A program made the translations under genes and the position numbers. 15,206 nt of DNA. Source: Sulfuriferula multivorans. GTDB lineage: Bacteria > Pseudomonadota > Gammaproteobacteria > Burkholderiales > Thiobacillaceae. Shown in pieces: positions 1 to 5,181 of this stretch. Each line of letters starts with the position of its first letter. The first letter of the stretch is position 1. The notes below the pieces were generated by a model. The model was not told where the DNA came from. It ran no database searches and was given only the letters and a program-made list of their open reading frames with translations. The stretch spans positions 1-15,206 of the forward strand of contig JAAFGW010000036.1 in the NCBI GenBank assembly GCA_010365175.1. Reading direction: 5' to 3'.

Positions 1-270
1 TGGAATATAGAGCGGAATCACGTGGTCGCCGGGTTTAAGCGTTTTCACGCCGGGCCCGCATTCCACGACGATACAGCCGCCTTCGTGGCCAAGGATGCAG
101 GGGAAGGCGCCTTCTGGATCGTCGCCCGACAGGGTGAAGGCGTCGGTGTGGCAGACGCCGCTGGCGACGACTTGCAGCAACACTTCGCCCTCGCGCGGAC
201 CTTCGACGTCGACTTCTTCAATCGATAAGGGTTTCTTGGCTTCCCAAGCGACAGCGGCACGGGCTTTCAT
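1..270 (-). CDS. frmA: S-(hydroxymethyl)glutathione dehydrogenase / class III alcohol dehydrogenase, N-terminal 90 residues (runs off the window)
   Basis: Oxidises S-hydroxymethylglutathione, formed from formaldehyde and glutathione, to S-formylglutathione with NAD in the cytosol; the first enzyme of glutathione-dependent formaldehyde detoxification. The visible part is the GroES-like zinc-binding half. It has SGVCHTDAFTLSG with Cys40 as catalytic zinc ligand and LGHEGG with His62-Glu63, then GDHVIPLYIP just before the structural-zinc cysteine cluster that would follow outside the window. The start at 270 is supported by an AAGGAG ribosome-binding site seven bases upstream on the minus strand and by the family-typical opening MKARAAVAWEA. 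It lies 106 bases downstream of the transaldolase gene on the same strand. I found no convincing promoter in the gap, so co-transcription is possible. The identification is firm; only the C-terminal two thirds are missing, at the window edge. Confidence 0.93.
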   Translation of the reverse strand, partial: MKARAAVAWEAKKPLSIEEVDVEGPREGEVLLQVVASGVCHTDAFTLSGDDPEGAFPCILGHEGGCIVVECGPGVKTLKPGDHVIPLYIP

Positions 271-376
271 GAACGGGCTCCTTGAAAAAAAGGGGTATTA
301 CATGATTTTAGCGAGTTGATGTTGCCGAGTTTCGGGGCCTCATCGTCGCCCGCAGGGTCGGGGCAAAACGCGCGGC

Positions 377-1456
377 TCATCCGGTTTGCTGCAGCAGTTT
401 TTGAAAAGCCGCTTCAAACGATTTGACGCCGTCGCCCTGCAGCGTGTGGCCGATGACATCCATATCAACACCACGCTGCGCCAGTTCGGCCAGCTGGGCT
501 GTTGCCTCGACAATCCCTTCTTCCACCTGGCGTACCGGCTTGCCGTGATCTCGCAACGCGGCAAGTGTCTTGTCGGGCAGGGTGTTGATGGTTTCGCGGC
601 CAATCAACGGTTCAACATAGAGCAGGTCGTGGTAATCCGGATTTTTGACCCCTGTGCTCGCCCACAACAGGTATTGGGGTGTCGCGCCTTGTTTTTTCAG
701 TTCGGCAAAAGCGTCGCCGTGAAACAGATCCAGATAACGTTGATACGACAATTTTGCCATTGCAACAGCGGATTTTCCGCGCAGCGACAAGGCCTCCTGG
801 GTGCCGATTTCGGTGAGTTGCGTGTCGACCAGCGTATCAACGCGCGACAGAAACAGGCTGGCCACCGCCTTGCTGTGACGGACCTCGGCTCCGGCGCGTA
901 CCCGCGCGGTGAGTCCGCGGATATACGCGTTGAATACCGCTTCGGTCTGCGCAACCGAAAACAGCAAAGTGACATTGACGTTGACACCGAGCGTCGTCAA
1001 GGTTTCAAACGCGCTGACGCCCTCGGGTGTGCCTGGCACCTTGATTAATACGTTCTGGCGGCTGACTGCAATTGAGAGTCGCTTGGCTTCTTCCACCGTG
1101 CGCGATGCGTCATAAGCCCAGCGCGGCGCAACTTCCAGGCTGACATAACCATCGTTGCCGCCGCTGGCCTCGAATGTGGGCAGCAACAGGTCGCACGCGG
1201 CCTGGATGTCGGGAATGACCAGCGCTTCGTAACGGCGTTCAGCGTCCGGCTCGCTGGTTTTCAGCTTGGCCAGATCATCTGCATAGTAGGGGCTGGTGGC
1301 GAGCGCACTCTGGAAAATGGAGGGGTTCGACGTCACACCCGATACGCCATCTTCAGCGATCAATCGGGCCAGTGTGCCGTCCTGGAGCAGGCTGCGCGAG
1401 AGGTTGTCCAGCCAGAGACTTTGGCCGAGCGTGTTGACGAGTTGCGTGGTGTTCAT
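377..1456 (-). CDS. tal: Transaldolase
   Basis: Transfers a dihydroxyacetone unit between sugar phosphates (sedoheptulose-7-phosphate and glyceraldehyde-3-phosphate to erythrose-4-phosphate and fructose-6-phosphate) in the non-oxidative pentose phosphate pathway; cytosolic. The 359-residue length fits the longer bacterial type rather than the roughly 315-residue TalB type. Visible motifs are GVTSNPSIFQ near residues 39-49, the Schiff-base lysine at about Lys139 in NVLIKVPGTPEG, and the C-terminal half with LLWASTGVKNP and a closing GVKSFEAAF. The start at 1456 has a GAGGG-like ribosome-binding site. Next on this strand comes frmA. In methylotrophs and many autotrophs transaldolase also serves ribulose-monophosphate or pentose regeneration, so pairing with a formaldehyde dehydrogenase is suggestive but not proof of C1 metabolism. 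Upstream the gene abuts the mobile-element region beginning near 1457, so its native promoter may have been changed. Confidence 0.95.
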   Translation of the reverse strand: MNTTQLVNTLGQSLWLDNLSRSLLQDGTLARLIAEDGVSGVTSNPSIFQSALATSPYYADDLAKLKTSEPDAERRYEALVIPDIQAACDLLLPTFEASGGNDGYVSLEVAPRWAYDASRTVEEAKRLSIAVSRQNVLIKVPGTPEGVSAFETLTTLGVNVNVTLLFSVAQTEAVFNAYIRGLTARVRAGAEVRHSKAVASLFLSRVDTLVDTQLTEIGTQEALSLRGKSAVAMAKLSYQRYLDLFHGDAFAELKKQGATPQYLLWASTGVKNPDYHDLLYVEPLIGRETINTLPDKTLAALRDHGKPVRQVEEGIVEATAQLAELAQRGVDMDVIGHTLQGDGVKSFEAAFQKLLQQTG

Positions 1457-1542
1457 GGGAAGCCCTCATGGATGGGAGAAGTTCTGATTCGCTACACAGC
1501 GTAGAACACCATCATGACAGCAAGTTCAGCGCCGGGGGGGGC

Positions 1543-1641
1543 GACAGCGTGACGGCCTATGCAACAGGGGCTTATTCTTCCCAACAAATTGCCAAGCACT
1601 TTGGGATTCATTTCACGACGGTGGGGGCGGTTGTCCAGCGA
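1543..1641 (+). pseudogene. C-terminal scrap of a REP-associated tyrosine transposase (helix-turn-helix tail)
   Basis: The plus-strand frame here reads DSVTAYATGAYSSQQIAKHF and continues GIHFTTVGAVVQR. This is the helix-turn-helix tail often found at the end of REP-associated (Y1_Tnp-like, RAYT) transposases and some related DNA-binding proteins. No catalytic HUH/tyrosine domain precedes it: upstream sequence back to the transaldolase start holds only low-information, G-rich bases. The frame stays open to 1740 but without recognisable content. I read it as a dead remnant. The family assignment is from memory of the motif pattern and could instead point to another small HTH protein. Confidence 0.5.
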
Positions 1642-1689
1642 GGCGGGGGAGATTCATTGTTTATAGACCTGAACATCCCGCTAGAATTT

Positions 1690-1839
1690 TCAAGCTATTT
1701 TTGCTCGAATTTCGTATTCACGTTCGTGTTTTACCAGTGACCAGATCACGCGGATGAGCTGGCGACCCAGTGCGCGGATGGCCTGGTTGTGTTTTTTACC
1801 TTCAGCACGTTTTTTATCGTAGTAGGCACGCGAAGCGGG
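1690..1839 (-). pseudogene. IS110-family transposase, C-terminal fragment (49 residues)
   Basis: On the minus strand the last 49 codons of a transposase are intact. They open PASRAYYDKKRAEGKKHNQA, carry on through IRALGRQLIRVIWSLVK, and end at a TGA at 1690-1692. The SRAYYDrKRAEGKkHNqA block is typical of the end of the Transposase_20 part of IS110-family DEDD transposases. Everything upstream (the RuvC-like DEDD domain) is missing, and the reading frame runs directly into what looks like half of an integron attC site. IS110/IS1111 relatives are known to target attC sites, so the position is probably not accidental. Non-functional. Confidence 0.75.
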
Positions 1840-1872
1840 CTTTGGAACGTCCGCTCGATGGAAGGGTTAGAC
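1840..1872 (-). other. Truncated attC site (59-base element) of the second integron cassette
   Basis: Read on the minus strand this begins GTCTAAC (1872 to 1866), which fits the R'' core consensus RYYYAAC. It continues CCTTCCATCGAGCGGACG, a sequence typical of the left arm of many integron attC sites. The stop codon of the zinc-ribbon/HEPN cassette gene (TAA) lies inside the R'' core, as often in cassettes. The same cassette's other end carries the matching GTTAGAC (2549 to 2543). The right arm of the attC is absent; an IS110 transposase tail follows instead. Confidence 0.6.
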
Positions 1873-2526
1873 CCCAGTCTTGCCTCCATCGCGTGCCCGG
1901 TACTCAGCAATCTGTTTCGGCAGGTCGTAGAGGTACTCGAGGAGGAAGTCGAGATAGCTCAGGATGTCCTGCGCGTCGCGTGAGTTTGTCGCCGGCTGCG
2001 CGGCCGTAGGGTGCGCGGAATCGTTCGCGAGTTCGCGCAAAGCATTGGCCCACTCCTTCATGATCGGTGGCAAGAGACCCTGGCCGGCCAAGTCTTCAAT
2101 CTCCTGTTTGAGGTTCGCTCCCTTCGCCCCCTTGTCTCGCAGAGCAGCCTGCATTGCACTTCTAGTCATGACCGCCGCCGCGTCCCAGTTCTCAGCGGAA
2201 ATGCTTCGCTTGGCTTGCAGCCAGAACCGTCCCACGGACGCTGGCCAGTGCTCAGGATGCTTCTCGTATTTGAGCGGCCAAGGCAGAACACGTAAGGCAT
2301 GCAAGTCGTGGCTGGCAGACCAGAGACACATGACATAGCCTCGACAATTTCCGCACTCCAAAGTATCGAAGTTCAGAACCTTGCGACCGTTTGGCTTCTT
2401 CTTCTCCGCGTGGTGTGCAACCTTGAAGTTGCCGCGTTCCTCGCAGAACGGGCAGGTGATTTCGTACAACGCGAGTTCCGACCCACGTTGCCCGCTCCAT
2501 TCTCCAAGCTCCCACCAACTCTGCAT
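1867..2526 (-). CDS. Integron-cassette protein: N-terminal zinc ribbon plus DUF4145/HEPN-like helical domain
   Basis: A 219-residue soluble protein. Residues 25-61 carry two cysteine pairs, C25PFC28 and C58GNC61, forming a probable zinc ribbon. Residues about 100-205 are all-helical and resemble DUF4145, a HEPN-like domain: FWLQAKRSI, then TRSAMQAALRDKG, then the core ALRELANDSAH with Arg164 and His172, then a long closing helix DILSYLDFLLEYLY. HEPN-type domains often act as RNases or toxins in defence systems, but DUF4145 members are mostly uncharacterised. No function can be asserted. The start at 2526 has CAGGAG about eight bases upstream, which itself lies just after the GTTAGAC cassette boundary. 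The stop codon sits in the attC core. This packing of one gene tightly between recombination cores, with the RBS supplied by the cassette, is typical of an integron gene cassette. The frame is intact. Confidence 0.8.
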   Translation of the reverse strand: MQSWWELGEWSGQRGSELALYEITCPFCEERGNFKVAHHAEKKKPNGRKVLNFDTLECGNCRGYVMCLWSASHDLHALRVLPWPLKYEKHPEHWPASVGRFWLQAKRSISAENWDAAAVMTRSAMQAALRDKGAKGANLKQEIEDLAGQGLLPPIMKEWANALRELANDSAHPTAAQPATNSRDAQDILSYLDFLLEYLYDLPKQIAEYRARDGGKTGV

Positions 2527-2542
2527 GTGTGTTGCTCCTGGG

Positions 2543-2716
2543 GTCTAACGACTAACGAATGAGACCTGCACCCCGCGCATTTTCATCAAGGCCAGGGCAA
2601 TGCCCGCAAACAGGCCGTATGTAGAGCCGCAGTCTGACACTGAATCAATGTCCAAAACCTGTTGTGTGATAGGGGGAGTCCATGTAGCGGCGCCCCACTT
2701 GAACGCAGGGTTAGGC
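2543..2716 (-). other. Cassette junction: attC of first cassette (R'' GCCTAAC) to boundary GTTAGAC
   Basis: On the minus strand GCCTAAC (2716 to 2710) fits the R'' core and is followed by CCTGCGTTCAAG, a common left-arm attC sequence. At the other end GTTAGAC (2549 to 2543) fits the GTTRRRY core where the next cassette begins. The R'' is complementary to the GTTAGGC that opens this cassette (3066 to 3060), as expected for one excisable unit. The span of 174 bases exceeds the usual 57-141 bases. I cannot find a clear right arm complementary to the left arm, so foreign sequence may have been spliced into the site. Confidence 0.5.
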
Positions 2717-2721
2717 TTCAC
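2545..2721 (-). CDS. Possible 58-residue ORF spanning the attC region (doubtful)
   Basis: A GTG at 2721 overlaps the stop codon of the preceding cassette gene as GTGA. The frame then stays open for 58 codons and stops within the GTTAGAC cassette boundary. Its first residues (KPNPAFK) are what attC left arms usually give when translated. Its last part, YGLFAGIALALMKMRGVQVS, looks like genuine coding sequence with a hydrophobic helix. The best reading is the tail of some other cassette gene fused into this attC rather than a translated product. No homologue is recognised. Confidence 0.25.
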   Translation of the reverse strand: MKPNPAFKWGAATWTPPITQQVLDIDSVSDCGSTYGLFAGIALALMKMRGVQVSFVSR

Positions 2722-3044
2722 TGCGGCGATACAAAAGGTGTAATGAGAGTCCGCTTCCCAGCCTCTTTTTTCTCGCGGATCAACTCCATGTCATTCATGC
2801 CTGCGAGCATGTCATTGCTGTCTGGGTCCGACATGTGCCCCTCGAATCGCTCACTGGATTCGCGCTCATCGTCAAACTGCGGATCTATCTCGTATAGATA
2901 TTCTCGAAGGCCATTGAACTGATCTAATACGGTGTCGAGCTTCGCATGGACTGCCTTGAGGCGCTCGTTCAAATACCAGCCGTGTGCAAACCACAGTGCA
3001 ATGGCTGTGAGAATGACGGTCATTTTTACCGAGCTATCGAACAT
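2718..3044 (-). CDS. First integron cassette: small single-pass membrane protein, unknown function
   Basis: A 108-residue protein starting MFDSSVKMTVILTAIALWFA. Residues about 7-24 form one transmembrane helix. The next stretch, LNERLKAVHAKLDTVLDQFN, is an amphipathic helix that could be a coiled coil. The rest is acidic and disordered-looking (DPQFDDERESSERFEGH) and closes with a basic patch (EKKEAGKRTLI). I recognise no family. The start at 3044 is chosen because AAGGAG lies six bases upstream and immediately follows the cassette core GTTAGGC. A longer in-frame extension to 3422 would run antisense through attI and the intI remnant and is rejected. The TGA stop is one base from the attC core GCCTAAC, which is normal for cassettes. 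As the cassette next to attI it is the most recent acquisition and would be the one best placed for transcription from a Pc promoter. Confidence 0.75.
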   Translation of the reverse strand: MFDSSVKMTVILTAIALWFAHGWYLNERLKAVHAKLDTVLDQFNGLREYLYEIDPQFDDERESSERFEGHMSDPDSNDMLAGMNDMELIREKKEAGKRTLITPFVSPQ

Positions 3045-3059
3045 GTAATTCTCCTTGAA

Positions 3060-3186
3060 GCCTAACGTAATATCGCCGACATTTGTCGGCGTAAATATCT
3101 TACTGGACAAGGCTGGTAATCTGGCATCACGTTCTAAACCTATTGATTCGTATCGTTCAGATTGTCCGGTAACACCGATCATTCCC
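3060..3186 (-). other. attI-like region between intI remnant and first cassette
   Basis: This non-coding stretch separates the intI start (3187, plus) from the first cassette (minus), exactly where attI lies in an integron. The crossover core GTTAGGC (3066 to 3060) is its cassette-side edge. A Pc promoter reading towards the cassettes would be expected here or within intI. I see only weak -10-like sequences and cannot assign it. Class of attI is not recognisable by eye. Confidence 0.5.
3074..3091. repeat. 18-base perfect palindrome in the attI region
   Basis: CGCCGACA and TGTCGGCG form an 8-base perfect inverted repeat around a 2-base centre, eight bases from the attI crossover core. It could bind a dimeric repressor, be an integrase-binding feature, or fold as a short hairpin in the cassette leader transcript. 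Only the palindrome itself is certain. Confidence 0.6.
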
Positions 3187-3350
3187 ATGAACGCCACCCC
3201 TTCTGATTCTTCTTCCCGGCCCCCAAAACTGCTGGAGCAAATCGTGATCGCATCCAATTGAAGCATTGCAGCTTGCGGACCGAGCAGGCGTATGTGCAGT
3301 GGGCGAAACGATACCTCATTTTCCATGGGAAACGTCACCCAGCCGAAATG
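3187..3350 (+). pseudogene. intI: Integron integrase IntI, N-terminal fragment with frameshift
   Basis: Integron integrases are tyrosine recombinases that insert and excise cassettes between attI and attC. From ATG 3187 the frame reads MNATPSDSSSRPPKLLEQ. The expected continuation RDRIQLKHCSLRTEQAYVQW and then AKRYLIFHGKRHPAEM is found in another frame, so roughly one base has been lost near 3240-3245, where the original frame soon hits a TGA (3259-3261). SLRTEQAYV, YLIFHGKRHP and AEM are strongly diagnostic of the N-terminal SAM-like domain of IntI. Homology stops after AEM, where group II intron sequence begins; the catalytic R..HxxR..Y domain is gone. Its orientation, diverging from the leftward cassettes, is the standard integron arrangement. 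The gene is dead twice over, so the cassettes are stranded unless another integrase acts in trans. Confidence 0.85.
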
Positions 3351-3480
3351 AAGAATCAAAGAGTAGAGAACAGCCTTGCGGCTGCCCTCCCTCATCAAAC
3401 CGTGCATGCGGTTTTCCCGCACACGGATTTCCGATGTTCTTTACGCCAAGGCATGCGCCGTCTGCTAGGAGCATAGGGGT
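3351..3480 (-). mobile_element. 3' end of a group II intron (domains V and VI), truncated
   Basis: On the minus strand, 3431 to about 3395 folds as a domain V hairpin. CCGTGTGCGG pairs with CCGCA and CACGG across a two-base bulge, capped by a GGGAAAACC loop, followed by GTTTGATGAGG. Downstream, CAGCC/GGCTG around 3371-3384 forms the domain VI stem, and TCTACTC (3366-3360) matches the usual 3' terminus. The canonical AGC triad at the foot of domain V appears as ATC (AAATCCGTG instead of AAAGCCGTG), so it is probably catalytically dead. No maturase ORF remains: aroC begins at 3553. The exact intron end (3351-3362) and the left limit near 3480 are estimates. Confidence 0.7.
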
Positions 3481-3552
3481 CAAGTCAGCGCCCAAGGCCA
3501 CGCCTGTGCTAGACTTCAGCGCATATTTTGGCTCTATTTTTGGGTAATTTCC

Positions 3553-4653
3553 ATGTCTGGTAGCTCACTCGGCAAACTGTTTTGTGTCACTGTGTTCGGT
3601 GAATCGCACGGGCCCGCCATCGGCTGTGTGGTCGACGGCTGCCCGCCCGGGATGGCCCTGGCCGAGGCTGACATTCAGCATGATCTCGATCGCCGCAAGC
3701 CCGGCACCTCGCGCCACGTGACTCAGCGCCGTGAATCAGACACGGTGGAAATCCTTTCTGGAACCTATGAGGGTAAAACCACCGGGACGCCGATTGGGCT
3801 GCTGATTCGCAATGAAGACCAGCGCAGCAAGGACTACGGCAACATCAGCGAGACCTTCCGCCCCGGCCACGCCGACTACACCTACACGCAAAAATTCGGC
3901 GCACGCGATCCGCGCGGCGGCGGCCGCTCGTCGGCGCGGCTGACAGCCCCCATCGTCGGTGCCGGCGCCATCGCCAAAAAATGGCTGAATGAGCATTACG
4001 GCGTCGTCATCCGCGGCTACATGAGCGCGCTTGGCCCAGTCGATATTCCCTTTGAGTCATGGGAAGAGGTCAACAACAACGCCTTTTTTGCACCGAGCGC
4101 CACCATCGTCCCCGAGCTTGAGGAATACATGGATGCGCTGCGCAAGTCGGGTGATTCGGTCGGCGCGCGCGTTAGCGTGGTGGCAGATAATGTGCCGCCT
4201 GGCTGGGGCGAGCCGCTCTACGACAAGCTCGACGCCGACCTGGCACATGCGCTGATGGGACTGAACGCCGTCAAGGGCGTGGAGATTGGCGACGGCATGG
4301 AAGTCGCCCGCCAAAAGGGCACCGAGCACCGAGATGAAATCACCCCTGAAGGATTTTTGAGTAATCACGCCGGCGGTATTCTTGGCGGCATCTCGTCCGG
4401 TCAGGCCATCGTCGCGCACATCGCGATCAAACCCACCTCGTCGATTCGCTTGCCCGGCCGCTCAATCGACCTGCACGGCCAGCCGATTGAAGTCGTTACC
4501 CATGGTCGTCATGACCCCTGCGTCGGCATCCGTGCCACCCCGATTGCCGAGGCATTGATGGCCATCGTGCTGATGGATCATGCGCTGCGCTATCGCGCTC
4601 AGTGTTGCGACGTGGCGAGCGGGGTGCCGGTGGTACCGGGCAAAACTGCCTGA
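3553..4653 (+). CDS. aroC: Chorismate synthase
   Basis: Converts 5-enolpyruvylshikimate-3-phosphate to chorismate using reduced FMN, the last step of the shikimate pathway; cytosolic homotetramer. The 366-residue length is normal. Family signatures are all present: FGESHGPAIGCVVDGCPPG at residues about 15-33, FRPGHADYTY near 98-107, RDPRGGGRSSARLTA near 117-131, the GISSGQAI segment, and RATPIAEALMAIVLMDHAL near the C-terminus. The start at 3553 matches the family opening, but the upstream bases (TGGGTAATTTCC) give no good Shine-Dalgarno. The 3481-3552 leader is short and directly follows group II intron debris, so the promoter may be new or lie within that leader. I could not identify a clear -35/-10 pair. 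The next gene downstream is a pseudogene. Confidence 0.97.
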   Translation: MSGSSLGKLFCVTVFGESHGPAIGCVVDGCPPGMALAEADIQHDLDRRKPGTSRHVTQRRESDTVEILSGTYEGKTTGTPIGLLIRNEDQRSKDYGNISETFRPGHADYTYTQKFGARDPRGGGRSSARLTAPIVGAGAIAKKWLNEHYGVVIRGYMSALGPVDIPFESWEEVNNNAFFAPSATIVPELEEYMDALRKSGDSVGARVSVVADNVPPGWGEPLYDKLDADLAHALMGLNAVKGVEIGDGMEVARQKGTEHRDEITPEGFLSNHAGGILGGISSGQAIVAHIAIKPTSSIRLPGRSIDLHGQPIEVVTHGRHDPCVGIRATPIAEALMAIVLMDHALRYRAQCCDVASGVPVVPGKTA

Positions 4654-4705
4654 TCCCACGCGTCTGAATGCTGGTTCAATCCCTGGCGGGGCTCAATATG
4701 AGCAC

Positions 4706-5091
4706 ATGTCTGTTAAGGCGCTTGATTTCATTCACGACACCCCCGGCAAGAACGGCAACCGCTGGTTATTGGGTGGCGGTGGACAGACCTCTGCTGCGTT
4801 GGCGCAATTGGTGAGCGATGCGCGCGAATCCATCGTGATTCAGTCGCCGTATCTGGTGATGTAGGGAAAGGCGCTGGCGCTGTTCAAGGAGGCCGTGGCA
4901 CGCGGGGTCAAGGTGCGCATCATCACCAACTCATTGGCATCCACCGATAACATTCAGGCGTTTTCAGGCTACCGCAACCAGCGCAAAAAGTTGCTCAAAA
5001 TGGGTTTCAGATACATGAGTACAAACCCGATCCGGCCAACCGGAAGATGCTGATGTCGCGTGTGAACCCGCCTGACACGCCGCTGCTATAA
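4706..5091 (+). pseudogene. Phospholipase D-family protein (cardiolipin synthase-like), internal fragment, broken
   Basis: The frame from ATG 4708-region reads SVKALDFIHDTPGKNG, then ALAQLVSDARESIVIQSPYLVM, and meets a TAG at 4862-4864. The same frame continues past it as GKALALFKEAVARGVKVRI and TNSLASTDNIQAFSGYRNQR. Near 5010 a frameshift moves homology to another frame, FQIHEYKPDPANRKML, ending at TAA 5089. The sequence resembles the central part of PLD-superfamily phospholipid synthases, especially the SLASTDN-QAFSGYRNQR block. Neither HKD catalytic motif is visible, so both ends are missing. Nonsense codon, frameshift and truncation together make it non-functional. It follows aroC by about 50 bases with no conserved partnership implied. 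Confidence 0.75.
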
Positions 5092-5108
5092 CCCGGTTTG
5101 CCCGGGTT
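5090..5108. other. GC-rich hairpin, possible weak terminator
   Basis: AACCCGG and CCGGGTT form a 7-base stem with a 5-base loop at the end of the PLD pseudogene. No T-run follows on the plus strand, so intrinsic termination is doubtful. Confidence 0.3.
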
Positions 5109-5136
5109 GGCGCGTGCTGAGTTAGCGGCCTACACT
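5107..5136 (+). promoter_or_regulatory. Candidate sigma-70 promoter for the cyclase gene
   Basis: TTGGCG (5107-5112) and TACACT (5131-5136) each match four of six consensus positions and are separated by 18 bases. Transcription would begin about 40 bases before the ATG at 5182. Eye-picked, so only tentative. Confidence 0.3.
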
Positions 5137-5181
5137 GAGACACACTCTCTGATTCAATCTGAGCCTAAACAGGAAATGCCC

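Noticed and set aside
386..1048. 220-codon plus-strand open frame
   Set aside because: Antisense shadow of transaldolase, whose motifs are unambiguous.
3045..3422. N-terminal extension of the first cassette gene to 3422
   Set aside because: It runs antisense through attI, intI and the group II intron remnant; a strong ribosome-binding site supports the start at 3044.
3266..3547. Plus-strand frames reading on from intI into the 3' region
   Set aside because: After AEM they translate the antisense of group II intron domains V/VI, not protein-coding sequence.
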